Shown: positions 1 through 8,194, counted from the stretch's first letter. The stretch is DNA of 22,052 bases from Deltaproteobacteria bacterium (GCA_021157555.1 JAGGWL010000273.1:1-22052), one strand, 5' to 3'. The notes: generated by a model from the sequence alone, not told the origin. Translations and numbers: made by a program.

Positions 1-72
1 CGTTATCAAAGCACCTAAAAGAACTATAGCTACCATCCATAAAGCCAAGGATAATTTTTGTAATCGCATCAT
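1..72 (-). CDS. Exported protein, N-terminal fragment cut by left edge
   Basis: Only the first 24 codons are inside the window. They open with two consecutive ATG codons (72-70 and 69-67), then a basic residue and a long hydrophobic stretch (LSLALWMVAIVLLGALI), which is a signal peptide or membrane anchor. A G-rich run (74-80) behind an AAA would serve as ribosome binding site. The gene follows the permease ending at 159 on the same strand after 86 bases, so it is probably the last visible member of the ABC operon. In comparable FtsX operons an outer-membrane lipoprotein-sorting (LolA-like) protein often sits here, but nothing in these 24 codons proves that. Confidence 0.6.
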   Translation of the reverse strand, partial: MMRLQKLSLALWMVAIVLLGALIT

Positions 73-92
73 GCCCCCCCTTTTCACTCCAC

Positions 93-98
93 ATTATA
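93..98 (-). promoter_or_regulatory. Possible extended -10 box before the left-edge gene
   Basis: On the minus strand the intergenic region reads TGTTATAAT, an extended -10 element (TGnTATAAT), about 20 bases before the ATG of the left-edge gene. No convincing -35 box is visible, so this could be an internal promoter or chance in AT-rich DNA. Confidence 0.3.
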
Positions 99-158
99 AC
101 AAGTCCCAGGTTTAACCGGGTTTTTCATCATCCCGATCTTCACAAAATTTGAGCTGAT

Positions 159-1379
159 CTAAACACTCCGCAAGGCTTCCACCGGATTCATCTTGGATCC
201 TCGATTGGCCGGATACAAAGAGGCAAGTACTGCTGCCCCCACAGAAAACAAAAGGGCTAAGATAATTAATTTAAGATCTATTTCCGGCCTTAATATAAAT
301 GTCACTCCCTCCACACCAGGTTTGCATAAGGGGATACCTCTCAGATTTACAATGTAGACTGCAATAACCCCTAAAACCGTACCGATGGTCCCACCAATAA
401 ATCCTTTCAGGGTGCCCTCAAAAACAAATAGAGTTAAAATATGTATTCTCTTAAAACCAATGGCCATTAGGGTACCAATTTCATTGGTTCTTTCAAGAAC
501 AACCATCAACATAGTATTCATAACTGTTGAAAAAACAATAATAAATAATATTACCGACACTACAATGGACAAAAGACCTTGTCTTTCCACCATTTGGATA
601 ATGACTTGTTCCAGTTCCCTCCATGTGTTAATCTCAAACCCATGTGCTGAAAATTTATTTTTCATCTCTCCGACGATCTTGTTGATATCGTAATTTTTCT
701 CCTTTTTCAAAACAACTTCAGTAACCATCCCATCCATTAGAAGTAATTCTTGCGCCGTTTTAAGTGGAATATACCCGAGCTTCTTGTTTGAATCCGGCAA
801 AGTGGAATGGAACACCCCTTTTAAAATCAGTTCGGTGGCGTTTATTGCACCCTTTTGTGAAGTAGCGAAGAGGAGAAGTGAGTCCCCAATATTTATTTTT
901 AACCTTTCGGCTAAGTCTTTAGTTAGTACTATTTTGTTTTTATCATCCGGAGTTAAAAATTCTCCAATGACCATATTGTCTTTCACCCTGGGACATATAG
1001 CGATCTCTTTTGCAACATCGATAGCCTTACCGAACAATACCGCTGATTCCTCCTGGGTAGCCAGTTTTCCGGAGAAAAATATTCTTCCACTTATCTCTTT
1101 TAGCCCTTTGATGCCCGAGACGCCATTGAGGACATCATTGAATTTAATCGATAAATCCAGGGGCAACATATCCAGTGTTTCTCTATATCCCGTTTTATGA
1201 ATTTGGATATCACCCGTTCTGGTTTCGATCATTTGAACGATCGTTTCATTTTGGAACCCCTTCACCACGCCCCCAGCAAAAATGATGACAAAAACACCAA
1301 TAGCAATGGTGACAATCGTTACTGCAGTTCTCCTAACGTTGCGCTTTGTGTTTCTAATTGCGATCTTCAATAATTTCAC
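159..1379 (-). CDS. FtsX/LolC-E-like ABC transporter permease
   Basis: This is an inner-membrane permease of the FtsX/MacB/LolCE type, 406 aa. A first TM helix lies at about residues 19-41, followed by a large periplasmic domain and three C-terminal TM helices near 270-300, 320-350 and 370-395. The cytoplasmic motif RTNEIGTLMAIGFKR before the second-last helix is typical of the family, and the C-terminal YPANRGSKMNPVEALRSV matches the usual PA..A...P..ALR ending. The start is GTG (1379-1377), with a GGAG sequence 9 bases upstream inside the ATPase gene, which it overlaps by 26 bases; this suggests translational coupling. It is a paralogue of the permease at 3949-5172 (shared RTGDIQIHK/RTGEIQIHK motif), so the two plausibly form a LolCE-like heterodimer served by the ATPase. 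The substrate is unknown. Confidence 0.9.
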   Translation of the reverse strand: MKLLKIAIRNTKRNVRRTAVTIVTIAIGVFVIIFAGGVVKGFQNETIVQMIETRTGDIQIHKTGYRETLDMLPLDLSIKFNDVLNGVSGIKGLKEISGRIFFSGKLATQEESAVLFGKAIDVAKEIAICPRVKDNMVIGEFLTPDDKNKIVLTKDLAERLKINIGDSLLLFATSQKGAINATELILKGVFHSTLPDSNKKLGYIPLKTAQELLLMDGMVTEVVLKKEKNYDINKIVGEMKNKFSAHGFEINTWRELEQVIIQMVERQGLLSIVVSVILFIIVFSTVMNTMLMVVLERTNEIGTLMAIGFKRIHILTLFVFEGTLKGFIGGTIGTVLGVIAVYIVNLRGIPLCKPGVEGVTFILRPEIDLKLIILALLFSVGAAVLASLYPANRGSKMNPVEALRSV

Positions 1380-2043
1380 TTTTAATTACTCCATCAAACA
1401 GATTAATTTCTCTCTTGGCATACTCGGAAACAATCGGATCGTGGGTTGAAAAAATAAAAGTCGTGTCGTGTCTGTTATTCATATTAACCATTATTTCAAG
1501 TATTATCTTGCTCGTCTTACTGTCGAGATTAGCGGTGGGTTCATCGGCCAGCACCACTTGCGGCTCGGTAACCAGTGCCCGGGCAATCGATACCCGCTGC
1601 ATTTGCCCTCCTGACAATTCACCAGGCTTATGTTTGAGGTAATCCTTTAATCCAACCTCCTCTATTAATGATGTGATCCTTTTATTCATTTCTTCCTTTG
1701 GGAGGTCCTTCCAGGACATGAAAACCATCTCTATATTTTCATAGACATTTAAAACCGGGATGAGATTAAAACTCTGGAAAATAAAACCTATCTTCCTGTT
1801 TCTGATTTCCGCCAACTGATTTGCGTTAAGCTTTCCCACATCCTCATCATCTATAATTACCTTCCCGGTGGTTGGTTTGTCCAAACAGCCAATCAAATTC
1901 AAAAGAGTTGATTTACCACATCCAGATGGTCCTGAAATACAAGCAAACTCACCGTTCTCTATATCTAAACTAACACCTCGCAAAGCCTTTACGATGGTCT
2001 TTCCTAATTTATAATCCTTGGTTACATTTTGTACAGATATCAT
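1354..2043 (-). CDS. ABC transporter ATP-binding protein, LolD/MacB type
   Basis: This is the ATPase subunit that powers FtsX-type permeases. All nucleotide-binding motifs are visible in 229 aa: Walker A GPSGCGKST (38-46), Q-loop Gln90, signature LSGGQ (143-147), Walker B VVLADEP (163-169) with D-loop ANLDSKT, and switch His201. The length is that of single-domain LolD/FtsE-like subunits. A clear AAGGGGG ribosome binding site lies 8 bases before the ATG. The gene follows the outer-membrane barrel gene by 13 bases and overlaps the following permease by 26. It is the only ATPase in the operon, so it probably serves both permeases. LolD is a close relative, but the presence of a barrel in the operon argues against simple lipoprotein release. 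Confidence 0.95.
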   Translation of the reverse strand: MISVQNVTKDYKLGKTIVKALRGVSLDIENGEFACISGPSGCGKSTLLNLIGCLDKPTTGKVIIDDEDVGKLNANQLAEIRNRKIGFIFQSFNLIPVLNVYENIEMVFMSWKDLPKEEMNKRITSLIEEVGLKDYLKHKPGELSGGQMQRVSIARALVTEPQVVLADEPTANLDSKTSKIILEIMVNMNNRHDTTFIFSTHDPIVSEYAKREINLFDGVIKSEIIEDRN

Positions 2044-2056
2044 AAACCAAACCCCC

Positions 2057-3553
2057 TTAAAAATAATAAACTACCTTCAGGTTAGCTTTAAAATTGTCAG
2101 GTTTCATTCCATACTCAGTATCGTCTTCTCCTATAAACCATTTCGTATCTAATGTAATACTGATGTCATCTCTAACCGCATAGTCAATGACGCCGTTGAG
2201 CAGAAAACTGCCGTCATCCAAGTTTATGATAGTACCTAAGTGGGGATTGAAATCGTCAAAGGTGAATGGTCTGTCGAAGGTAAGGGATAGGTAATTACGC
2301 CTTATTTTATCTCCCATTATTTGGTTTGCTTTTAGTATTTTTTTCTTAATAGTCGTATCGGATGTGGCTAGATAAAGATCAGAATCGGTTTTAAGGAAAT
2401 CATAAAATTCATCAAATTCATCGTCATCATATCCCTCGTCATTTCTGAAATACTCCATAGCCACTTTAGAATTATCAGGAAAGCTGTAATTGACACCCAG
2501 GGCAAAATTAACATATATATCATCATCGTCATTTATCCGGTCCTTGAGCTCATCACCGATCGGAAAATAATATTTGCCCAGCGCATTTTGTTGGACAAAT
2601 TCCAGATCATTACCTTCGTGACCCGCTAACTCAACATAAACTCCAAGGTCACCCCAATATCGGTTAATAGTTAACCCGTAATAGTCCTTCTCTAAACCAG
2701 GGAACTTGTCCGTGCGATTATATGTAAATGCAATATCAGTATCCCATAGTAAAAATAATGCTCGTACTCCCAGTGATGAATCGTCAGATTTCATCTTATC
2801 CGGTATCCCAGACTGTCCTTCTTCTTCTTCTAAATTAAATTCTACGTCAGGAAAATAGACAAAACTAAACGATGAGCTTCCGACAGGCACCTCCAACATG
2901 GCCAAATATTTCCCTTCTCTTATATCTGAAGGATCAACAGGGTTTTTCTTCCAGTCCATAACATCATCAACAGGGTTAAATGTCCAGCCACCCCCCCAGG
3001 TTTCCCGTTTTTTGCCCACCTTGAGATAGGCTAACTGAGCCACAAGAAGATCAAGATAGAATTCATTCGTAATAAAATGGGTGTTCGTATCACTTTGTTT
3101 ACCCGGACCAGAACTACACTGGAAACTTAGATCAGCTTTAAATTTATAGTTTTCAAGATATGAAATCGAGAACTGGGTATTGAATTCCCCCAAAAAACCA
3201 TGATCCTCCAATTTTAAAATATTGTCCGGATTCACGTCAGGGTCATGTTTTAAGTCATCATAATAACCTGAAAGTTTTATGTAATTCCTAAAATCAAATT
3301 CAAAATTGCTCGGTACTTTTTCATGCACTATTTCGCCAGGCGCTACTTGCCTGATGTCTTCCGCCCTGATATCGACTCCATACCTCACGGCAGCCCGTTT
3401 CTCAATTTTAGGGCCATATCTAACAGGAGCCTCTTTTTTAATGTCCGTGCCGTAACGAACGGACGTCTGGGCAAAAGATACAAGAGGAATAACAATTAAG
3501 ACTATACTTAGCAAAATCGCAGGAAATTTATTTTTCGCTCTCTTGTTCAGCAT
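2057..3553 (-). CDS. Outer-membrane beta-barrel protein with N-terminal VRYG repeats
   Basis: The 498-aa protein starts with a signal peptide (about 1-28, ending VSFAQ). Next come three repeats with an exact 12-residue period beginning VRYG (residues 32, 44 and 56). The rest is rich in alternating hydrophobic and polar segments with many aromatic and acidic residues, and it ends in VVYYF. The terminal Phe is the usual signal for outer-membrane barrels. Its place between the small protein and the ATPase of an FtsX-type exporter suggests that it is the outer-membrane partner of the system, perhaps with the VRYG repeats acting as a periplasmic tether; this is inference. The ribosome binding site GGGGAGGAG lies within the upstream gene, which overlaps by 26 bases. 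I cannot assign a named family with certainty. Confidence 0.8.
   Translation of the reverse strand: MLNKRAKNKFPAILLSIVLIVIPLVSFAQTSVRYGTDIKKEAPVRYGPKIEKRAAVRYGVDIRAEDIRQVAPGEIVHEKVPSNFEFDFRNYIKLSGYYDDLKHDPDVNPDNILKLEDHGFLGEFNTQFSISYLENYKFKADLSFQCSSGPGKQSDTNTHFITNEFYLDLLVAQLAYLKVGKKRETWGGGWTFNPVDDVMDWKKNPVDPSDIREGKYLAMLEVPVGSSSFSFVYFPDVEFNLEEEEGQSGIPDKMKSDDSSLGVRALFLLWDTDIAFTYNRTDKFPGLEKDYYGLTINRYWGDLGVYVELAGHEGNDLEFVQQNALGKYYFPIGDELKDRINDDDDIYVNFALGVNYSFPDNSKVAMEYFRNDEGYDDDEFDEFYDFLKTDSDLYLATSDTTIKKKILKANQIMGDKIRRNYLSLTFDRPFTFDDFNPHLGTIINLDDGSFLLNGVIDYAVRDDISITLDTKWFIGEDDTEYGMKPDNFKANLKVVYYF
3353..3460 (-). repeat. Three tandem 12-residue VRYG repeats (coding)
   Basis: Within the barrel gene three 36-base units encode VRYGTDIKKEAP, VRYGPKIEKRAA and VRYGVDIRAEDI. 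The VRYG core is invariant while flanking residues and codons differ, so this is an old, selected protein repeat rather than a recent DNA duplication. Confidence 0.85.
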
Positions 3554-3854
3554 TTATCAACTCCTCCCCAATTTTTGTTGCTTCCTCGAATGTATCAGGT
3601 AACAAATCCTGTATAAGCATTTTACCCTTCTTGAGAATAGTGATTACAGCATGGTTGTAAACGAACGAGAGGGAGCGATCGGTCATTTCTTCCAGTTCAT
3701 ATCCTGAATTCCTTAACTTTTGCCAGATATTATCAAGATTTAATTCCAGCTTCTCTGAGAAGCCTATTTCATACTCCCCGCCCACGGCAGAATGACTCAT
3801 CTCAACACATTTCATTATGAGCTCTCCGTCTTTATATTTAATTCCTTTTTTCAT
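3528..3854 (-). CDS. Small conserved-looking protein of unknown function in ABC operon
   Basis: The protein is 108 aa, soluble, with no signal peptide or TM helix. An upstream in-frame ATG at 3923 exists. The start at 3854 is preferred because AAGGAGGGA precedes it at ideal spacing and the protein then begins MKKGIKYKDGEL. The middle and end alternate short strands and helices: VITILKKGKMLIQDL followed by EEATKIGEELI resembles strand-strand-helix units of small alpha/beta domains, including TBP-like folds, but this is only a pattern resemblance. The gene lies between the first permease and the barrel and overlaps the barrel gene by 26 bases, so it is co-translated with the exporter. It could be a cytoplasmic regulator or adaptor of the transporter. 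I do not recognise it. Confidence 0.8.
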   Translation of the reverse strand: MKKGIKYKDGELIMKCVEMSHSAVGGEYEIGFSEKLELNLDNIWQKLRNSGYELEEMTDRSLSFVYNHAVITILKKGKMLIQDLLPDTFEEATKIGEELINAEQESEK

Positions 3855-3948
3855 GCAATCTCTCCCTCCTTGGTGTTTATATGTAAGTCTCGCCCAACGA
3901 CTGGATAATATTGAGACTTTCATTTTTTAATGTACGGGTTATTTTTAC

Positions 3949-5172
3949 TTATTGTCTAAGTGCATCAATCGGGTTCACCTGCAATACCTTTCTTGCCGGG
4001 TAAATTGAGCCTAAAATGGCACTTAGCACACCCAGCAGAAAAGATAAAAGCATAAAGGGTAGATTGATAAGCGGGTGTATCGTTACCAGGGCTGTGGCAG
4101 AAGGAAGTTGATAGCTCATGCCCACCCTATTAAAAATCTCAATTACTGCAGCACTTAGTAAAACGCCAATGAGGCTTCCAATAAATCCGATGATCGTGCT
4201 TTCCATGATAATCAGCCTGATAACATCTCTCGCCTTTATACCAATAGCCATCATAGTACCTATCTCTTTTTTCCTTTCAAAGAGCGTCAACACCATTGTG
4301 TTGGTAATACTGCTAATTACGATACAGTAAAATATCAGACAAAGAGCAAATACGACCGCGTTTTGTTTTTCCATCACACCAACGAAAAAGGCTGATACAT
4401 CCATCCATGTGTTACTTTCAAACCCTCTACTCTTTAAGAGATGATTAAGCCTCTGGTTTAAAGCATCTATATCGCTGTTTTCACTGATTTTCATCACTAT
4501 TTCAGTGACTTCATCGCCCATATACAATAATTCCTGGGCTTTCTCCATGGGCAAGTAAACCAGTCTCGTATTGGCCTGCGCAGCTTTTTCTTTAATTATT
4601 CCGACCACTTCCAGCTCTATGGCATTTTGATAGCCATCTTTTGTATTGGCTACAATAATTATAAAATCGCCTAGGTTTGCCCCAACCCCTTTTTGCAGCC
4701 CACTGGCGATTATGGCTCCGTTTGCATCATCCACGGTTAGAAATCTTCCCTCAATAATATTATCCTTTATCCTTGAACAGACCTTGACTTCATTTGCAAT
4801 ATCTACAGCTTTACAAAACACCACTACGGCTATTTCATCTCCTTTAGCAAGTAATCCCCCGAATTGAATCCTACCGGCTACATGCTCTATTCCTTCTATC
4901 TTTTTCAGCTCATCTTGTAATCGGGAGGCATTATTAATTGAGTAATCTAACATCGTAAGTTCACTGGCATCAAAATAACCCTGTTTGTGAATTTGGATTT
5001 CACCAGTTCGTCCTTCTGTAACGCCTAATTCACTCTCTTTCTGCATACCGGACATGATCCCCTTGCCGATATTAATGGAACAGAGGCCTATTACAATAAC
5101 AGCAATTGTGAGCAGTGTTCTCTTCTTGTTTGCGGTGACATTCTTGACGGCAAACTTAAAAATCTTAAGCAT
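3949..5172 (-). CDS. FtsX/LolC-E-like ABC transporter permease, first gene of operon
   Basis: The 407-aa inner-membrane protein has the FtsX layout: N-terminal TM helix (about 20-40), large periplasmic domain, and three C-terminal TM helices. The coupling motif ERKKEIGTMMAIGIKARDV and the ending YPARKVLQVNPIDALRQ are family hallmarks. It is paralogous to the permease at 159-1379 across its length, including RTGEIQIHKQGY in the periplasmic region. It is the first gene of the minus-strand operon; the next gene begins 94 bases downstream. No strong ribosome binding site precedes the ATG. It most likely pairs with the second permease and uses the ATPase encoded at 1354-2043. Lipoprotein, lipid or peptide substrates are all possible. 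Confidence 0.9.
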   Translation of the reverse strand: MLKIFKFAVKNVTANKKRTLLTIAVIVIGLCSINIGKGIMSGMQKESELGVTEGRTGEIQIHKQGYFDASELTMLDYSINNASRLQDELKKIEGIEHVAGRIQFGGLLAKGDEIAVVVFCKAVDIANEVKVCSRIKDNIIEGRFLTVDDANGAIIASGLQKGVGANLGDFIIIVANTKDGYQNAIELEVVGIIKEKAAQANTRLVYLPMEKAQELLYMGDEVTEIVMKISENSDIDALNQRLNHLLKSRGFESNTWMDVSAFFVGVMEKQNAVVFALCLIFYCIVISSITNTMVLTLFERKKEIGTMMAIGIKARDVIRLIIMESTIIGFIGSLIGVLLSAAVIEIFNRVGMSYQLPSATALVTIHPLINLPFMLLSFLLGVLSAILGSIYPARKVLQVNPIDALRQ

Positions 5173-5848
5173 GGTATTCTATCCCAAATAGGTAGGAACC
5201 AGAAAGGTTCATTAAAGGATATCTTGAAAAATTAGTTGAATTATTGATGCAATCTTCCGGAAAAAATACTGTATTCATATCAATAAATCAAGTAGTTACA
5301 ACTCATTGGGGAGTATGTGGACATGACTCAGTTTGGCTTTTTTGACCTTGAATACCGTCTTGATGAAATCGATACTAATGGTGACTCTCTAAAAAAGCTC
5401 AATATTGTCATTGATTGGAAAAGTTTCCGGCCAGAACTGAAAGAACTCAGTCTGAAAGAACGCAAAAGCAGCGCCGGTCGCAAGCCATGAAAGGCCAGAT
5501 AATAGATACCACATTGTTTCAGCTCCCAAGCAGCACAACAACCGGGAAGAAAACAAACAGATCAAAGAGGGTAAGCCACCGCAGTTGAGCATATCCTTTG
5601 GTATGCACCGATTTCTTGCATGCATCAAGGATCCGCAAAAATTCAAATCACTACGCTAGTCCTAGAAAGACTTATAAATCAACATAACCAATAATCAAAC
5701 TATATGTCAAACAAAAAAATATCTTTATTTTCAATACTTTTAATATTTTTTATTGCAAGTTTCTAACCGTACACCACTGACCAACCATACACTAATTTTC
5801 GAGGGGTAGGTATCTCTCATTCATTGACACAGAGGGACCATGGCTGTT
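5173..5848. other. Non-coding and decayed interval between two minus-strand operons
   Basis: This 676-base stretch contains no intact gene. Its centre (5323-5659) is a broken IS5-type transposase on the plus strand. The left part is the leader of the ABC operon. The right part (5660-5848) is AT-rich and includes two related 12-base words, CTAACCGTACAC (5763) and CCAACCATACAC (5781). No terminal inverted repeats or target duplication could be recognised by eye. Confidence 0.6.
5323..5659 (+). pseudogene. IS5-type transposase remnant
   Basis: An ATG at 5323 opens a 55-codon frame ending at TGA 5488-5490. Its product (MTQFGFFDLEYRLDEIDTNG..., later VIDWKSFRPELKE and SSAGRKP) matches my recollection of the N-terminus of IS5-family transposases. 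A functional copy would continue for some 250 or more residues. Here the frame jumps, and from 5490 another frame gives GQIIDTTLFQLP. After a probable one-base loss near 5528, a third frame gives QHNNREENKQIKEGKPP, which matches the usual VPKQ.N.REEN..IK.GK segment further along these proteins. The part in between, including the first catalytic region, is deleted, and nothing recognisable follows until TAG at 5657-5659. This is a dead insertion sequence, unrelated in function to the flanking operons. Confidence 0.8.
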
Positions 5849-7045
5849 TCATTCAGAGATGCCCTGTTTAATGCGCTCAAGCCTTTTAAAAAGCATTTCA
5901 GCTTTTTTTAAGTTAGGAGTCACTTCCTTATAATCTGGATCAATCTCTTTGACTAGTTTCCATTCCTCAATTGCCTTGTTTAATTGTTCTTTGCCAAAAT
6001 AATGGATTCCCAGATTATAATGTTTATCTTTATAGGTTTCTTCACATTTCTTGATGTAACTCGAGCATTTCTCACAGTCTTTATCATACGAAAATGCGGA
6101 TTCAAAATGGTGTTTTGCCAACAGATATTTTTTTGCATTAAACAGCGATAACCCCTGTTGAAAATGAGATTTAAAAAGGTAGTCACGAAGGGCTTCATTG
6201 TCTGGATATATTTTTGCCACTGTCATAAACAAGGTGGTTGCCTTGGCATATTCCTTTTTGTTGAACAATTCGATTCCCTTTTCATAATCATCTGATACTT
6301 TTTTTTCAGAAGGAGGGAGCTCTATTGCTACCGGTGGAATTTCCACCGGCTTTTTTTCTTCTACGGATTCTTTTTCGGGTTCGGGTTCCTCGGAAACCAG
6401 GGGCTTAACTTTCTTTAAATGGAGATAATTTTCCTGTTTCTGTTTAAGGTCCGTTAGGGAAACTCCTCCGATAACCGGAATTTTTAGTCTTTGGCCAACA
6501 CAAACCTTTGTCCCATCTTTTAAAATATTGAACTTGCCAATGATGGTGTGTTTTTTTAAATCACCATAGTAGATCTTCGCAAGTTGTGACACACTCTCAC
6601 CATATTTGAGAGTATGGACAATATAGCCTCTGGCTTCATCGCCAACTCCCCCGGATGTTAGCTTATCTTTTGCTTCTTTATAATCCGGCCAGTTCTGCAA
6701 GGCACTTAAATATTCCTTTCTGGCCGCTTCATATTGTCCCTGGCGGTCTAATCGCAGTCCTTTTTTGTAATGCAGCTGCGCTATTCTCCTGAGTTTTGCT
6801 AGAATATTATTTTTATGCTGGACAGCTTCTTTACTTTCAGGATCAACTGTAAGCGCTAACTTATATTGTTCCAGGGCATCGGAAAAAAGACTTTCTTTTT
6901 CCAGAGATTCTCCCTTTGCAATATATTGCTGGACAAGTTTGGTGTCTTTTGATTCAAATTTTTTAAGGAAGGGGTCAACAGAAACGCATCCTGAAACCAT
7001 CAGTGAAAATAGGACTGACAAGGTGAATAATTTATAAATTTTCAT
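5849..7045 (-). CDS. Lipoprotein with TPR repeats and a LysM domain
   Basis: The 398-aa protein begins with a lipoprotein signal peptide; the lipobox VSGC places the lipidated cysteine at residue 20. Residues 40-125 form TPR-like helices, 141-191 are a LysM domain (YIVHTLKYGESVSQLAKIYY, later GQRLKIP), 205-245 a Pro/Glu-rich linker, and about 250-390 further TPR repeats. LysM binds N-acetylglucosamine polymers such as peptidoglycan and TPRs bind protein partners, so it is likely a periplasmic scaffold on the cell wall. It follows the deacetylase gene by 8 bases and is transcribed with it from the promoter at 8195-8223. No strong ribosome binding site is seen, which fits coupling to the upstream gene. 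The exact partner is unknown. Confidence 0.88.
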   Translation of the reverse strand: MKIYKLFTLSVLFSLMVSGCVSVDPFLKKFESKDTKLVQQYIAKGESLEKESLFSDALEQYKLALTVDPESKEAVQHKNNILAKLRRIAQLHYKKGLRLDRQGQYEAARKEYLSALQNWPDYKEAKDKLTSGGVGDEARGYIVHTLKYGESVSQLAKIYYGDLKKHTIIGKFNILKDGTKVCVGQRLKIPVIGGVSLTDLKQKQENYLHLKKVKPLVSEEPEPEKESVEEKKPVEIPPVAIELPPSEKKVSDDYEKGIELFNKKEYAKATTLFMTVAKIYPDNEALRDYLFKSHFQQGLSLFNAKKYLLAKHHFESAFSYDKDCEKCSSYIKKCEETYKDKHYNLGIHYFGKEQLNKAIEEWKLVKEIDPDYKEVTPNLKKAEMLFKRLERIKQGISE

Positions 7046-7053
7046 GGCTCATT

Positions 7054-8064
7054 TCACTTTAAAGAGAGGTTATTGAAAGTTTTCAATTTCGAAATAAAAC
7101 TTTTAATATCCTTTTTCAATATCATATTCCGCTTTAAGGCGAGAGGATTTATAAAAAAGGGATTGCTGCCTCTGTCTACGGTTACAGCAATTTTGTACCC
7201 GATAGATTTTGCTATTTCCAGTACATCCTGATTCTGCCGTCCATAGGGAAAAGACAGACTGATGGTATCCTGTTTTAGTTCTTTGTCTATAATTTTTTTA
7301 GACAGTGCCAATTCTTTTCTAATACGGTGATAAAAATCATCCGGTGTTTCATCCGGGTTTTTTTTTGTCAGATCTGCATGGGATACCGTATGGGAACCGA
7401 TGTTAAAACCTTGTGATTTGAGATATCTTAGATCATTCCAGGACAAGGCTTTTTTGGAGATACCCACATAATTGGTATACACAAAAATAGTTGCAGAGAA
7501 GTTATATTTTTTCAATATCGGCCAGGCAATATCGTAAATAGACCTGTATCCGTCATCAATGGTAATGAACACCGATTTTTTGGGTATCTGACGGCGGTAT
7601 TCCAAAAAATCCAGCAGATCCGCCAGAGTAATGACCCTGTACCCGTTATCCTTGAGATATTTCATCTGCTGGTTGAAAATATCAGGCGAAATGACCAAGG
7701 GAGATTTTTTACCAGCACCAAACTGATGATAGGACAGAATCGGGACGCTTTGATATCCGTCTTCAAAGAGTCCTCCTATATTATGATCTTTTAAAGGAAC
7801 TCGGATCAGGGCTCCATCACCAGACGTGTTTATATCATTGGCATCTTCAATTTTCCAAGCCCATTTTTCATCCCCAAGCTGGATTCTGGCAAGCAGTTCA
7901 AATGAGCTTCCCTTTTCTTTCTTATATAAGGCATAATCATCAGATTTATAAATGAAAGACGGGGGTTGAACAGATGAATTATCAACAACACACGACGTAA
8001 AAAAAACAACGTAAATCAAAGAGGTAAGTATAAATGATATTTTGCTATTATTCACAAGTAACAT
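7054..8064 (-). CDS. Lipid-anchored polysaccharide deacetylase (NodB domain)
   Basis: This is a carbohydrate esterase 4-type de-N-acetylase of 336 aa. It has a lipoprotein-like signal (FFTSC, Cys25), then a LysM-like segment at about 55-90 (ELLARIQLGDEKWAWKI), the VPILSYHQF entry motif (107-115), and the NodB catalytic motifs: TIDDGY with Asp170/Asp171, metal-binding HTVSH with His225 and His229, and SFPYG. It would remove acetyl groups from peptidoglycan or an exopolysaccharide in the periplasm. The ATG at 8064 lacks a ribosome binding site. A GTG at 8055, which overlaps the stop of the upstream 41-codon ORF as GTGA, is an alternative start by translational coupling. The partner gene just downstream encodes a LysM/TPR lipoprotein, so the two probably act together on the cell wall. 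Confidence 0.92.
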   Translation of the reverse strand: MLLVNNSKISFILTSLIYVVFFTSCVVDNSSVQPPSFIYKSDDYALYKKEKGSSFELLARIQLGDEKWAWKIEDANDINTSGDGALIRVPLKDHNIGGLFEDGYQSVPILSYHQFGAGKKSPLVISPDIFNQQMKYLKDNGYRVITLADLLDFLEYRRQIPKKSVFITIDDGYRSIYDIAWPILKKYNFSATIFVYTNYVGISKKALSWNDLRYLKSQGFNIGSHTVSHADLTKKNPDETPDDFYHRIRKELALSKKIIDKELKQDTISLSFPYGRQNQDVLEIAKSIGYKIAVTVDRGSNPFFINPLALKRNMILKKDIKSFISKLKTFNNLSLK

Positions 8065-8177
8065 AAGAACTTAGATTCAAGTGGTATACGACTCCAGTTT
8101 GGGAATTCATTTTTTAATTGTGTTATAACTTCTTTTTTGATATCTTTATAGTGTATGGAAATCCCTATATTTTTCAT
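8052..8177 (-). CDS. Small ORF (41 aa) heading the deacetylase transcript
   Basis: On the minus strand an ATG at 8177-8175 opens a 41-codon frame (MKNIGISIHYKDIKKEVITQ...). It ends in TGA at 8054-8052 and overlaps an in-frame GTG of the deacetylase gene as GTGA. AAGG lies about 9 bases upstream of the ATG, and the sigma-70 promoter at 8195-8223 would start transcription about 11 bases before it. The product is hydrophilic, with no signal peptide. It may be a real small protein, a coupling leader peptide, or the remnant of a longer gene. I do not recognise it, and 41 codons can occur by chance. Confidence 0.45.
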   Translation of the reverse strand: MKNIGISIHYKDIKKEVITQLKNEFPNWSRIPLESKFLCYL

Positions 8178-8194
8178 GGTGATTAACCTTAGTT

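Noticed and set aside
105..126. Plus-strand hairpin plus T-run (CCCAGGTTTAACCGGGTTTTT) as a terminator
   Set aside because: The stem has a bulge and a tiny loop, and no plus-strand gene ends upstream of it in the window.
5389..5646. 85-codon open frame on the minus strand
   Set aside because: It lies antisense to the IS5-type transposase pieces, has no ribosome binding site, and its Cys/Leu-rich translation looks like a shadow.
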